Below are positions 43,897 through 53,455 of a DNA stretch of 64,000 nucleotides, piece after piece. A program made the translations under genes and the position numbers. Below the pieces are notes generated by a model. That model ran no database searches and was not told where the DNA came from. It worked only from the letters and a program-made list of their open reading frames with translations. The DNA comes from Calditrichota bacterium (GTDB lineage: Bacteria > Calditrichota > Calditrichia > RBG-13-44-9 > J042): the NCBI GenBank assembly GCA_013150955.1, contig JAADJD010000013.1, positions 27,488 to 91,487 on the forward strand. The letters are read 5' to 3'. Position 1 is the first letter of the stretch; every line of letters starts with the position of its first letter.

Positions 43897-46059
43897 TCAT
43901 GCAATGTAATCAATCGTGTTATAGCCTAACCAACGGGGTTGTTTCACCCGATTGTCTCCTGAAATAGTCGTCTGGGCATCTGCATCCTCTGTCTGATGAG
44001 AATTACCCGTGAGGGACTGATGTGTCCCCTGCTGTCGCAGGGTCGGTTCCTCCTCCAGATCCCGATTCAGACTCAAATCAAATTGTTGAATGTCAATCTG
44101 GCTCTCCCGCAACCGATCCATCAACTGCTGGTAATGCTGCTGCAACACCCGCAACGCATCGGGATGACTGGTTTCCACCTTACCCGTCAGGCGATCTCCT
44201 TCCATCTTCAGCTGAATGCGAACCAATCCCAGTGAGGCCGGTTTCAGCCGAATCCAGATTTCCTGACGATTGGTCTGTCCCGAATAGCGCACCTGCTCGA
44301 TCCAATTTTTAAGAAAAGAGGGGAAGGATTCCGTCATATCCTGCATGGATAACGGTTGGCCCCAGCTTTTCGGCGCAGAGTCCATTCCTTGCCGCATGGT
44401 CGAATACACTGGATGATTCAGGGGCTTCTCACCAAAAAACAAGGATTGGGTAATCCTTCCCCCTTCTGAGGTAGTGGTTTTATTGGATCCCGCTTCTAAG
44501 GCTGCCCCAGCATCCTTCTGGGTAGATGGTGCGGGACGCGTTGCCACATCCGGTTTTCCCTCTTCAGTAAGATTGTCCAATCCGGAAAACGATTGTGCTG
44601 CGTTCTTCACAACCGGATCGGGTCGATACTCCTGAAACACATCTGTTTTAAACGAATGGGAAACAAGTGTCGTTTTCGGTGCAACGACCGGTTCCGAAAA
44701 ATGGCGAAAGGCTTCGGCAACTCGCTGCCATCCCTTTCGGGCCTCTAACGGCAGCACCCGATGATCCGCCTTCGGGCGGGCGTCTTCGATGGGCCTGCCT
44801 GGCCGGGACGTCTCCGGAAAAACTCGCTGAACGTCGGAAAAGGGTTCCGCTGCCGATTCGTTCCCAACGCGTAACATCGGTTCTGTATGCCCAGCCGCTC
44901 GTTTTGGAAAATCAACAAGTTGATCAACGGGGTGTTTTACTGACGCCTTTTCCGGTGCGGCGTTCGGCAATATGACCGGCATGTTCGTCCCAACCGGATC
45001 GTCGGAACGCGGCAGGTACTGCACTTCGTTTGCCACCGTCACCGGCGCTTTGTTCACCGGCAAATCTCCCGGCCATTGGTCTTTAAATGGAATCCCTGGT
45101 TGGACATATTCCAGCTTTCCAACAAATTCCACCCGTTCCCCTCCCGGCCAATTCAACTGGAGAACAGCTGCCGTCGACGCCCCTGCTCCCTCACGGGTGG
45201 GCATAACCCACTTTGCTGCGATTTCTGAATGCATTTGAGGAGTTGTTGCCGAAATCGCTTCTTTGTTGACCCTTGGCAAATGGGTGGTTGTATTCCCTGG
45301 TAAACCATTCTGCTGAAGGTTTTCATTCCCGGAAAAAATCGGGCTCCTGCTGAGTTCAGGTTCCATTGCCACCGAAACGCGCGGGGGCAGTGGATTTTCG
45401 CCTTTCACTAATGATTGACCGGCCGAATGGGATGGATTCCCCTCTGCCGAAATTGCCTGCACCCGGCCTTTTTCTGCTGGCATTTCAGTTACTGAAAAAT
45501 CTGCGGGTAAGGTCGCTGGAAAGTAGCGGGCCTCCTGAACGGAAAAAACCAGCGGGGGATTGCCCCCGGCATCTCGAAGAATGTGAATGCGCACCGGCGA
45601 TGGCCAGATAAAGCGATAGGGAGACACCCCGTCGGTGCGTTCCCGCATTTCAGCAGCCAACGGTTTCTGTCGTTCGGGTTCTGGTAAAGCGATTAACTCC
45701 CCGGGAACTTGCGGAAGTTTCTCTTTCCCGGTTTCCCCTGTCGGTACATTTCCATCAATGTTTCCAAAGAGGATTTGAATGGCGGGGAAACTTCTGGTTT
45801 CGGATTCCATCACCGCGGCATGAGGGACTGTACCGGATGGATTGGCGGCGATGGGGGAAAAAGAATCCTTCGGTTGTAGATTGACCACGAACGGAATGTC
45901 CGATGTGGAAACCTGTTTCTGCCCTGCCCGACCTGCTGCCAATAACAGGTTGGCAAAGGAAATTGGGGAAAATTGAGTCGGCCTTTCCGGGCTGGGAATG
46001 GGCACCTGCCCCTTGGTGGGGGAAGGTAAAAAGAGAATTGTTTTCCACGTCGTGAACAT
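43897..46059 (-). CDS. fliK: Flagellar hook-length control protein FliK
   Basis: 720 residues from the ATG at 46059 (AAGGTGA upstream). Long low-complexity N-terminal and middle part rich in Pro, Ser and Glu, as expected for the ruler domain. C-terminal Flg_hook domain: GQTNRQEIWIRLKPASLGLVRIQLKMEGDRLTGKVETSHPDALRVLQQHYQQL and the QIDIQQFDLSL strand. It is long for FliK, consistent with a long hook or the larger FlgE. Confidence 0.88.
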   Translation of the reverse strand: MFTTWKTILFLPSPTKGQVPIPSPERPTQFSPISFANLLLAAGRAGQKQVSTSDIPFVVNLQPKDSFSPIAANPSGTVPHAAVMESETRSFPAIQILFGNIDGNVPTGETGKEKLPQVPGELIALPEPERQKPLAAEMRERTDGVSPYRFIWPSPVRIHILRDAGGNPPLVFSVQEARYFPATLPADFSVTEMPAEKGRVQAISAEGNPSHSAGQSLVKGENPLPPRVSVAMEPELSRSPIFSGNENLQQNGLPGNTTTHLPRVNKEAISATTPQMHSEIAAKWVMPTREGAGASTAAVLQLNWPGGERVEFVGKLEYVQPGIPFKDQWPGDLPVNKAPVTVANEVQYLPRSDDPVGTNMPVILPNAAPEKASVKHPVDQLVDFPKRAAGHTEPMLRVGNESAAEPFSDVQRVFPETSRPGRPIEDARPKADHRVLPLEARKGWQRVAEAFRHFSEPVVAPKTTLVSHSFKTDVFQEYRPDPVVKNAAQSFSGLDNLTEEGKPDVATRPAPSTQKDAGAALEAGSNKTTTSEGGRITQSLFFGEKPLNHPVYSTMRQGMDSAPKSWGQPLSMQDMTESFPSFLKNWIEQVRYSGQTNRQEIWIRLKPASLGLVRIQLKMEGDRLTGKVETSHPDALRVLQQHYQQLMDRLRESQIDIQQFDLSLNRDLEEEPTLRQQGTHQSLTGNSHQTEDADAQTTISGDNRVKQPRWLGYNTIDYIA

Positions 46060-46130
46060 CCCGTTCACCTTTAATTGTTCATCCTGAACTTCATTGTCAA
46101 CAGTAATTATCGTTATACGGGCGGGGATCT

Positions 46131-46661
46131 TTAACGTAAACTGGCCATGTATTTACTAATTTCGACAGCTTTGTTGGGATCCAGCGCTGCCAGGATCTGC
46201 GCCGCCTTGCGTTTCTTCATTTTCGAGATCACCTCAACAGCAATCTCCAGATCCAGGCGGGCGATGATGGCTGCCGCCTGCTGGGGATCCATATTCTCGT
46301 AAATTTTCGCCATCTGTTTGGCCGTTTGTGCCAGATGCTGGCGGGCCACCTCTCGCTCTCGCTCCCTTTCCTTCAAGCGGGCCAATTCCTGATTCTGGCG
46401 CTGCAATAACTGCAATTGCTGCCGCAGACTGTCCAGCTCCCGTTGCCGCTTTTCCAGCAACGCTTTTTCCTGCGCTCGCCGGATGGAATCCTGCCGCGCC
46501 TTGATGCGGGCACTATCCACCTCCGCCTGCACCGAATCCGATGCCGACGTGGCGTACATGGGATCCTTCGGGGCCTTCATAACCCCCACAATGAAGGTCA
46601 TGATGACCAGGATCACCGCAAAGGTGAATCCAAAAAATAGAAACAATCGACCTTTATCCAT
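46131..46661 (-). CDS. MotE-like flagellar protein (MgtE N-domain type)
   Basis: 176 residues. One transmembrane helix (FLFFGFTFAVILVIMTFIVGVM), a coiled coil (about 45-115), then an MgtE-N-like domain MDPQQAAAIIARLDLEIAVEVISKMKKRKAAQILAALDPNKAVEISKYM. MotE and the Bacillus YlxF occupy the same place (fliJ-fliK). Likely periplasmic, involved in stator or export function. Confidence 0.8.
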   Translation of the reverse strand: MDKGRLFLFFGFTFAVILVIMTFIVGVMKAPKDPMYATSASDSVQAEVDSARIKARQDSIRRAQEKALLEKRQRELDSLRQQLQLLQRQNQELARLKEREREREVARQHLAQTAKQMAKIYENMDPQQAAAIIARLDLEIAVEVISKMKKRKAAQILAALDPNKAVEISKYMASLR

Positions 46662-46678
46662 GGCTTATCATCCCGCCA

Positions 46679-47113
46679 TTACTCTGGCTGTGCCCCCAGC
46701 ATGGCGATTTCATCCAGAAAGGATTGCTCATTCTTTTTATTTTCTTCCAGGTATTTCTGGTAATTTTGTTCTTTCAGGTTCTCCAGAATTTTCTGTTCTT
46801 TCTGCACATCCAGCAGCTTTTTCCGCTGAACATCGGCCTGTTTTTCCAGATCGATGATGCGATTCTGTAAATGGTACATTTCCTGCAGCAACGCCTGCAA
46901 ATACTCGTAGTACGTCTTCAGCGTTCCAGCTTCTCCGGAAGCCACCTTTTCCATCTTCTGAATATAACCTTCCACCATGATGCGCTTTTCATTGAGTAAC
47001 TCGTGCGCTTCCTGCTGTTTTCGAAGCAAATCGGCCAGCGCCTTTTGCTCCCGCTGGAGCTCGCGCTCCTTCATTTCCAGAACCTTTTCTAAACGAAACT
47101 CGAATTTTTTCAT
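46679..47113 (-). CDS. fliJ: Flagellar export chaperone FliJ
   Basis: 144 residues, almost all coiled coil (MKKFEFRLEKVLEMKERELQREQKALADLLRKQQEAHELLNEKR), the FliJ profile and length. Forms the central stalk of the FliI ATPase ring. 29 bp after fliI. Confidence 0.9.
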   Translation of the reverse strand: MKKFEFRLEKVLEMKERELQREQKALADLLRKQQEAHELLNEKRIMVEGYIQKMEKVASGEAGTLKTYYEYLQALLQEMYHLQNRIIDLEKQADVQRKKLLDVQKEQKILENLKEQNYQKYLEENKKNEQSFLDEIAMLGAQPE

Positions 47114-47142
47114 CCTCTACCCCCATGTGCGTAAACGGTTAC

Positions 47143-48462
47143 CTAATCGCGAATAACATCCAATAATTGTCGGATACTGGTTTCCAGATCGGATTTCTCC
47201 TCGATGGACTGCCTTAAAAAGGCATTTAATTGATCGATTTTTTTAATGGCATAATCCACTTTGGGATTGCTTCCTTTCACATAGGCACCGATGTTGATCA
47301 AATCTTCCGCTTCCTTGTAAGTGGCCAGCGTGTCCAGAAACTTATTAATCGCTTCGCGATGAGCGGGTTCGGTGATATCGTTCAGTACCCGGCTCACGCT
47401 TTCTAAAACATCAATGGCGGGATAATGTCCCATTGAGGCCAGTCGCCGGGACAACACGATGTGCCCATCCAGAATGGCCCGCGAGGCATCGGCCACCGGT
47501 TCATTCATATCGTCGCCTTCCACCAGAACCGTATACAGCCCGGTAATGCTTCCCCTGGCCGAAGTTCCCGTCCGTTCCAATAATCGCGGCAAGAAGGCAA
47601 ACACCGATGGTGTGTAGCCGCGGGTGGTGGGTGGTTCGCCAATGGTGAGTCCGATTTCCCGCAGCGCCATGGCCACACGGGTAAGGGAGTCCATCATCAA
47701 CATCACATCTTTCCCCTGATCGCGGAAGAATTCTGCAATGGTGGTAGCCACCAGGGCCGATTTAACCCGAACCAGCGCTGGCTGATCCGAAGTGGCCACC
47801 ACAACCACCGACCGCTCCAGACCCGTTTCCCCCAGTTCCTTTTCAATAAATTCCCGCACTTCCCGGCCCCGCTCGCCCACCAGCGCAATGACGTTCACAT
47901 CGGCGGAAGAATGCCGGGCAATCATTCCCATCAGGGTACTTTTGCCCACACCGCTACCGGCAAAAATTCCCACGCGCTGCCCCTTTCCAAGGGTCAGCAG
48001 CGCATCGATGGCGCGGATACCGCTGGAGATCGGTTCCGTAATCCGGCGCCGTTCCAGCGGATGTGGCGGATCCTGATGCACCGGATAGGCCGTGGCCTGG
48101 TTGAACAGCCCCTTTCCATCCATCGGCTGTCCCAACCCATCCAGCACGCGCCCCAGCATCTCCGGACTGACCATGACCTGAAACGGCTCCCCGGTGGCCA
48201 CAATATCGCTTCCCGGCGCAATGCCCTTCATGTCGCCCAGGGGCATGGATAAGACCAGATCGTTCCGGAAACCCACAACTTCGGTCAGGAACACATCCTG
48301 TCCATTCCGGGTGTATACCTGGCAGACATCACCCACCGCTGCAGGTGGCCCCAGCGACTCGATCAACAAACCCACGACCTGAGTCACCTTTCCGTATACA
48401 CGGACCACATCGATGGCATCTACTGTCTGCGACAGATATGTCAGCTTTTCCTCGAATGTCAT
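47143..48462 (-). CDS. fliI: Flagellar export ATPase FliI
   Basis: 439 residues, usual length. Walker A GIFAGSGVGKSTLMGMIARH; VALVGERGREVREFIEKELG; Walker B DVMLMMDSLTRVAMALREIGL; PPTTRGYTPSVFAFLPRLLERTG. F1-beta-like ATPase that prepares substrates for the export gate. Overlaps fliH by 4 bp. Confidence 0.97.
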   Translation of the reverse strand: MTFEEKLTYLSQTVDAIDVVRVYGKVTQVVGLLIESLGPPAAVGDVCQVYTRNGQDVFLTEVVGFRNDLVLSMPLGDMKGIAPGSDIVATGEPFQVMVSPEMLGRVLDGLGQPMDGKGLFNQATAYPVHQDPPHPLERRRITEPISSGIRAIDALLTLGKGQRVGIFAGSGVGKSTLMGMIARHSSADVNVIALVGERGREVREFIEKELGETGLERSVVVVATSDQPALVRVKSALVATTIAEFFRDQGKDVMLMMDSLTRVAMALREIGLTIGEPPTTRGYTPSVFAFLPRLLERTGTSARGSITGLYTVLVEGDDMNEPVADASRAILDGHIVLSRRLASMGHYPAIDVLESVSRVLNDITEPAHREAINKFLDTLATYKEAEDLINIGAYVKGSNPKVDYAIKKIDQLNAFLRQSIEEKSDLETSIRQLLDVIRD

Positions 48463-49148
48463 AATTTTTCGTACGTTTTTTTCAAACGATCCACCAGCTC
48501 GGTAAACTGGGTTTCAATGCGAGCATCCAGTTTACCCAGATCGGTCTCCACCACGCATCCACCGGGATGAATGGTGCTGTCTGCCACAAAACCCAGCTCT
48601 TTTAAATCCGGAAATCCCCGCCGCAATTCCGGTTCCAGATCCTGGACCACCTTCAGATCATCCGGGTGCACCACGATCTTGATTTTCCCGGAAAGCTGCG
48701 AAATCTGAAGCACCTTCCGGATGGTTTCTCGAATCAGATCCCGGTGAACCTCGCTAATGGCGCCTACAATGCGTTCGCTGATGCGGAACACCAGCTCCAG
48801 CAGATAGTTTTCGGTGCGGGAAAAAAATTCATTCTGCCGCGCCTGAATTTCCTCAATCATTCGCGAAAGGGTTTGCATGGTGTGGGAAATTTCGGCCTCG
48901 GCGTGGCGGTAACCCAGCAACTTTCCTTCTTCCAGCCCCTTTTGATAGGCAAAATCCAGTTCCTGCTGGAATTCGCTCTGGGACATCTGGATCAAATCTT
49001 CATACTGGGTGGTTTCCGCTGCAGTGTCGGCTGCGTTCTCGGCTTCCGCTCCCGATGCATTCTCGGGAGGAGTCGATTCGACAGGGACCACCACCACCCG
49101 TTTAATTGGCCGTCGCACTTTTAGAATCCGATCAGACGATAATGGCAT
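48459..49148 (-). CDS. fliH: Flagellar export ATPase regulator FliH
   Basis: 229 residues from the ATG at 49148 (GAGGAG upstream); overlaps fliG by 17 bp. N-terminal variable part, Gln/Glu-rich coiled coil (QSEFQQELDFAYQKGLEEGKLLGYRHAEAEI), then the C-terminal domain (LVFRISERIVGAISEVHRDLIRETIRKVLQI; KIVVHPDDLKVVQDL). Holds FliI in check and docks it to the C-ring. Confidence 0.9.
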   Translation of the reverse strand: MPLSSDRILKVRRPIKRVVVVPVESTPPENASGAEAENAADTAAETTQYEDLIQMSQSEFQQELDFAYQKGLEEGKLLGYRHAEAEISHTMQTLSRMIEEIQARQNEFFSRTENYLLELVFRISERIVGAISEVHRDLIRETIRKVLQISQLSGKIKIVVHPDDLKVVQDLEPELRRGFPDLKELGFVADSTIHPGGCVVETDLGKLDARIETQFTELVDRLKKTYEKL

Positions 49149-50184
49149 CTTCGTCTCCTCGACCGGCAATAATGATTTCGCCTTCTTCTTCCAGCTGCTT
49201 GATAACTTCGATGATCCGACGCTGCGCCTCTTCCACTTCGCGTAACCGCACCGGTCCCAATACTTCCAGATCTTCCTTCAACAGCGTGGCCGCACGTTCG
49301 GACATGTTCTTGAAAATCTTTTCCTTGATCTCATCATCTGCAGCTTTAAGCGCCAGAGCCAGATCTTTCTTATCCACATTCTTAAGCACCCGCTGGATGC
49401 TGCGATCGTCCAGCAACACAATGTCTTCGAAGACGAACATCTGGCTCTTCACTTCCTGAGCCAGTTCAGGATTGATTTCTTCCAGCCGGGAGAGGATGGA
49501 GCGTTCGGTCATCTTGTTGGCCTTGTTCAAGATTTCGGCCAGTGCCTGGGCTCCACCCGTCTTACTCATGTCTTCGGAGATCACGCTTTCTGCCAGCGAT
49601 TCCACCACCTCTTCGATATCCTTCAACAAATTGGGAGAAATTTTCCCCAGCGTGGCAATACGATAAGCCACATCGGCACGCAAATCCTCAGGGAATTCTG
49701 CCAGCACCTCTGCCGTTTGTTCGGGGGACAGGTAGGACAGAATCAGTGCAATGGTCTGCGGATGTTCTTTAATCAGGAAATTGACCAGCTGACTGGAATC
49801 GGCTTTCTTCAGGGTGGAAAATCCGTGCGACTTCATGGAATTGCGAATTTTTTCTACCAACTCCTTGGCTACCGAGGGCCCAAAGGCCTTCTCCAGCACG
49901 GTTTCGGCAAAATCCACGCCTCCGCGGGCTACATATTCCTGGGCCTTGATCAGGTTTAAGAATTCCTGATTGATCTCATCAATGACCGAGGATTTGACCA
50001 TCTCCAGCCGGGCAATTTCCATGCTGATCTTTTCGATGTCATGCTTGTTCATGTTTTTAAAGAGTTCAGCAGCCGTCTCCACATCCAGAGAAATCATCAA
50101 AATGGCCGCCTTCTGCCGCCCGGTCAACTGCGAGGCATCTTCGATCATCAATCCCTGGCTTAACGTATCAGGAACGTCACTCAT
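49132..50184 (-). CDS. fliG: Flagellar motor switch protein FliG
   Basis: 350 residues. LTGRQKAAILMISLDVETAAELFKNM at the N-terminus binds FliF; the EHPQTIALILSYL motif lies in the middle domain; the C-terminal torque helix carries charged residues (DDRSIQRVLKNVDKKDLALALKAADDEIKEKIFKNMSERAATLLKEDLE). C-ring part touching the stator. 2 bp after fliF. Confidence 0.97.
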   Translation of the reverse strand: MSDVPDTLSQGLMIEDASQLTGRQKAAILMISLDVETAAELFKNMNKHDIEKISMEIARLEMVKSSVIDEINQEFLNLIKAQEYVARGGVDFAETVLEKAFGPSVAKELVEKIRNSMKSHGFSTLKKADSSQLVNFLIKEHPQTIALILSYLSPEQTAEVLAEFPEDLRADVAYRIATLGKISPNLLKDIEEVVESLAESVISEDMSKTGGAQALAEILNKANKMTERSILSRLEEINPELAQEVKSQMFVFEDIVLLDDRSIQRVLKNVDKKDLALALKAADDEIKEKIFKNMSERAATLLKEDLEVLGPVRLREVEEAQRRIIEVIKQLEEEGEIIIAGRGDEDAIIV

Positions 50185-50186
50185 AC

Positions 50187-51827
50187 CTATTCATCCTCCA
50201 CCATCCAGAGTTTTAAAAGATTTAATGCCAGATCCGGATGTTCTTTGATGTATTTTCGAATCCGCATGTTCAATTCCTTGGGCTGGCCAAACTCTTCAAA
50301 AAATTGATCGGCACGGATAAATTCGTCATCCTTGGCGGGAAGTTGTTCGGATTGCCCGCTGGGCAACTGTCCTGCGGGGGCCAGCTGTTCTCCCGGTGGG
50401 AGCTGGGGCAAATCGGTCTCTCCCGTCAGGATCTTGATCTGGGCCTGCAGCTCTTCGTTGCGCTGCTTCACCTGGTTGAACAGCGACCGCATGATCAGCA
50501 TGGACGCCACAATGGCCAGTATAATGAACACCTTTTCGATGATGTTGTAATAATCACTCCACGGTGAACCATCATCCACATTTAACAGCTCTTCTTCCAG
50601 GGAGGGAATGCTGAAATCCACACTGGTAATGGAGATCTGATCGTTCCGTTCTTCCTGAAAGCCCACTGCTTTCTTGACCAGATCGGCCAGCGTGTTGAGT
50701 TCCTGCGGATCCCGTGGCTTAAATTCAATCTTCTCCTCTCCATCGGGAGTCACCACTTTCTCCCGCTTGTTATTCACCAGAACGGCCACCGACAGGCGGG
50801 TGATGTTCCCCACATTTTCGACAATATGCTGCAGCGTTTTGTTGATCTCGTAATTGGTGATGGTATTGGTGGATCGGGATGCCGGTACATTGGTTGTCGC
50901 CTGCGCACTGCCTTCGCCCGTCATGGGTGTTAACTGTTCCACAATCTCTTCGCTGCGCACCACCGTATTGTCCGGATCAAACTCCTCGATGGTCTTCTCT
51001 ACCTGCGTAAAATTCAACTCGGCCGAAACCCGCACAATGGCATTTCCGGGACCCAGCACCTGATCCAGCATGCTCTGCGCCTTCTGGGTCAGGTAATCCT
51101 CCACCTTTTTGGTAAATTCCAGCTGGGTGGCGCTCATGGTAATCAGGTCTTCGGGACTTTGATTATTGGACAACACCCGTCCCCGTGTATCCAGAATGGT
51201 CACATTCTCTGGCTCCAGCCCTTCCACACTGCTGGCAAGTAAATAGGCAATTCCCTGAAGATTGCCGGGATTCAATTGCCGCCCCTTTTTCAACTTAACG
51301 ATGACCGAGGCGGTGGGGACTTTTTGATCCTCGCGGAACAGGGTTCTTTCGGGAATCACAATGTGCACCCGCGCTTTCTCGATAGCATCCAGCTGCTCGA
51401 TGGTACGGGTCAATTCCCCCTCCAGAGCCCGGCGGTAGTTGAGCTTCTGCACAAAATCGGTCATTCCCAGATTGGTCTTATCGAAAATTTCGTATCCCAC
51501 CACACTGTTTTCCGGCAAGCCTTCGCGAGCAAATTCCAGACGGAGCTCATAGACCTTATCCGTGGGAACCAAAATGGTGCTACCGCCGTCCCGAAGCTTG
51601 TAATCAATGTTCCGCTCGCGCAATTTTTCCAGAATAGCGCCTGCATCTTTCTGTGAAAGCTGAGCATACAGCACTTCGTACTGGGCACCACCCGTCCAGA
51701 CCAGGACCAGTAGCAAAATGGTCAGCAGAACCCCAACACCGGCAAAGAGGATGATTTTTTGCTGAGTGGTGAGCTGGGAAAGAAAGGCTTGAATTTGTTG
51801 TCGAAATTGAAAAAAAATGTCTCCCAT
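50187..51827 (-). CDS. fliF: Flagellar MS-ring protein FliF
   Basis: 546 residues. First helix (KIILFAGVGVLLTILLLVLVWTGG), YscJ-type ring-building motifs (YKLRDGGSTILVPTDKVYELRLEFAREGLPENSVVGYEIFD; ALEGELTRTIEQLDAIEKARVHIVIPE), second helix (FIILAIVASMLIMRSLF), C-terminal FliG-binding tail (HPDLALNLLKLWMVEDE). AAGGATG upstream. Confidence 0.97.
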   Translation of the reverse strand: MGDIFFQFRQQIQAFLSQLTTQQKIILFAGVGVLLTILLLVLVWTGGAQYEVLYAQLSQKDAGAILEKLRERNIDYKLRDGGSTILVPTDKVYELRLEFAREGLPENSVVGYEIFDKTNLGMTDFVQKLNYRRALEGELTRTIEQLDAIEKARVHIVIPERTLFREDQKVPTASVIVKLKKGRQLNPGNLQGIAYLLASSVEGLEPENVTILDTRGRVLSNNQSPEDLITMSATQLEFTKKVEDYLTQKAQSMLDQVLGPGNAIVRVSAELNFTQVEKTIEEFDPDNTVVRSEEIVEQLTPMTGEGSAQATTNVPASRSTNTITNYEINKTLQHIVENVGNITRLSVAVLVNNKREKVVTPDGEEKIEFKPRDPQELNTLADLVKKAVGFQEERNDQISITSVDFSIPSLEEELLNVDDGSPWSDYYNIIEKVFIILAIVASMLIMRSLFNQVKQRNEELQAQIKILTGETDLPQLPPGEQLAPAGQLPSGQSEQLPAKDDEFIRADQFFEEFGQPKELNMRIRKYIKEHPDLALNLLKLWMVEDE

Positions 51828-51871
51828 AAAGCGACATCCTTGTTATCGGTTTCCTTTAAACCAAGCAAGCA

Positions 51872-52171
51872 TTACATTTGCATGCGCATGATTTCTTTGT
51901 AGGCCTCCACCATCTTGTTGCGGATTTCCAGCATGAGCTCCAATCCCACACGGGCTTTCTCCACCGCAATCATCACCTGATGCAGATCCGTAATCTCTCC
52001 CCTCAAAAAGCGCTCCGTTGTTTCGCCAGCATCTTGCTGCAACTCGTTGATCTCCTGCAACGCTTCTTTTAAGGTATCCTTAAACGACACATCCTCCCCC
52101 GCAGAACGGGAACGCTGCAATTTTTCCTGCAACTGGGACTGAAACGGTGTCCCTTTGATTTTGTCCACCAT
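51872..52171 (-). CDS. fliE: Flagellar hook-basal body protein FliE
   Basis: 99 residues. FliE pattern: SFKDTLKEALQEINELQQDAGETTERFLRGEITDLHQVMIAVEKARVGLELMLEIRNKMVEAYKEIMRMQM at the C-terminus. Links the MS ring to the rod. Follows the small unknown gene by 3 bp and precedes fliF by 44 bp, where a small GGTTT/AAACC hairpin lies. Confidence 0.93.
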   Translation of the reverse strand: MVDKIKGTPFQSQLQEKLQRSRSAGEDVSFKDTLKEALQEINELQQDAGETTERFLRGEITDLHQVMIAVEKARVGLELMLEIRNKMVEAYKEIMRMQM

Positions 52172-52174
52172 GGC

Positions 52175-52465
52175 TTACCCCTTCACATCGATGTATTGAC
52201 CTTTTTCCACCGATGTTTTGTTTTGCTGATCCAAGTATGCCTGAATTTGCTTTTTGTGCTGCGGAAACACCTGTTCAAAAAAACGGCGTTCCTTTCGGGA
52301 AAGTCCCACCTGCGGTTCAAAATTGTCGGGTATGTTTAACTTTTGCGTGCTATCGTGGGAAGTTGAAGGTGAAGACGCAGGCGGTTTTTGGGTCCTGGAT
52401 GGTGCATCGGGTGCCTGAACGGCCGGGTTCTGATAAATTCGATTCAGCGAATCTTGAATCTTCAT
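52175..52465 (-). CDS. Small flagellar operon protein between flgC and fliE, unknown
   Basis: 96 residues. First half Pro/Ser/Thr-rich and probably disordered. A compact helical motif LSRKERRFFEQVFPQHKKQIQAYL (in parts of under 20 residues) is the likely conserved core; similar KxExxFFxxxFP patterns occur in small proteins of other flagellated FCB-type bacteria. Cytoplasmic; no function recognised. Between flgC (18 bp) and fliE (3 bp). Confidence 0.6.
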   Translation of the reverse strand: MKIQDSLNRIYQNPAVQAPDAPSRTQKPPASSPSTSHDSTQKLNIPDNFEPQVGLSRKERRFFEQVFPQHKKQIQAYLDQQNKTSVEKGQYIDVKG

Positions 52466-52483
52466 CGCACATTACTCCTGATT

Positions 52484-52981
52484 TTAAATTCGCAGGGCTT
52501 CGGTGGCCATTTTCTTAGCCGCTTCAATGCTGCTCAAATTGGCTTCGTAGGATCGTGTGGCACTGATCATTTCCACCATTTCCGAGACCACATTAATGTT
52601 CGGGTAATATACATAGCCTTCCTCATCCGCATCCGGATGCGTGGGATCATACACCCGCCGAAAATCCGTTGGGTCTTCCTGAACTTCTGCCCGCACACCG
52701 CGCGTTTCCGTCGAATATACCCGCACAATCTTCTTAAATGGGAAGTGCTTCCGGTCGGTCACCTCCAGTTGCAAGCGGCTTTTCTGGAGTACTTTTTCAA
52801 AAGCGGGGATGGTTTCGCTTTCCATGACGGTAAGCTTCCGGCGATAGGGCTGGCCATCCTCCGTGCGGGTCGTGTTGGCGTTGGCAATGTTACTGGCAAT
52901 GGCATCCAGCTTTTTGCGCTGGGCACTCAGCCCGCTGGCACTGATGTTCAGTGCCGTAAAAAACGACTCTATCCTTTTCAT
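52484..52981 (-). CDS. flgC: Flagellar rod protein FlgC
   Basis: 165 residues. N-terminus FFTALNISASGLSAQRKKLDAIASNIANANTTRTEDGQPYRRKL and C-terminus EMVEMISATRSYEANLSSIEAAKKMATEALRI are typical of proximal rod proteins. Slightly longer than the usual 130-150. Lies 20 bp after flgB. Confidence 0.95.
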   Translation of the reverse strand: MKRIESFFTALNISASGLSAQRKKLDAIASNIANANTTRTEDGQPYRRKLTVMESETIPAFEKVLQKSRLQLEVTDRKHFPFKKIVRVYSTETRGVRAEVQEDPTDFRRVYDPTHPDADEEGYVYYPNINVVSEMVEMISATRSYEANLSSIEAAKKMATEALRI

Positions 52982-53001
52982 AGCGCCCTCATCCTTGATG
53001 G

Positions 53002-53421
53002 TTATTGATCAAAACGTCCCTTTATACTGGCTCTCAGGGCCCGGAAATTGCCCTGTAACAGTCGCACGCCATAAAGGAAGCGAATTTCATTTTTAACCTG
53101 CTCTACAATTTCCCGATCAATGTCCACATTGTTGGCCCCACTATGAAATTCGTTGGAGGGATCATCCTGAATTTCGGGTTGTACCTCCCCCATCCGCTGG
53201 GGGCCAATGGGCATGTGCCGGGGATGGGTACGCCGGCCAGGAAGCGTTCGCTGCAAAACCGTCTGCAATTTCTCCTCGAAAACCACTTCTTTCCGGCGAT
53301 ATCCCGGCGTATTGACATTGGCAATATTGCTGGCAATCACCTTCTGCCGGAGGGCATAGACATCGAGGCCTTTACTGAGCAGAGGTACTTTGGTCTGCTT
53401 CAGAATAAAATTCTTGATCAT
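53002..53421 (-). CDS. flgB: Flagellar rod protein FlgB
   Basis: 139 residues from the ATG at 53421. A longer frame to 53472 would start inside the sigma-54 -24 box, so it cannot be the start of the mRNA's first gene. Pattern: LSKGLDVYALRQKVIASNIANVNTPGYRRKEVVFEE at the N-terminus and EIRFLYGVRLLQGNFRALRASIKG at the C-terminus. First gene of the flagellar run; proximal rod. Confidence 0.93.
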   Translation of the reverse strand: MIKNFILKQTKVPLLSKGLDVYALRQKVIASNIANVNTPGYRRKEVVFEEKLQTVLQRTLPGRRTHPRHMPIGPQRMGEVQPEIQDDPSNEFHSGANNVDIDREIVEQVKNEIRFLYGVRLLQGNFRALRASIKGRFDQ

Positions 53422-53455
53422 TCGAGCCACCACAATTTTGTTGCATCCTTTTTCA

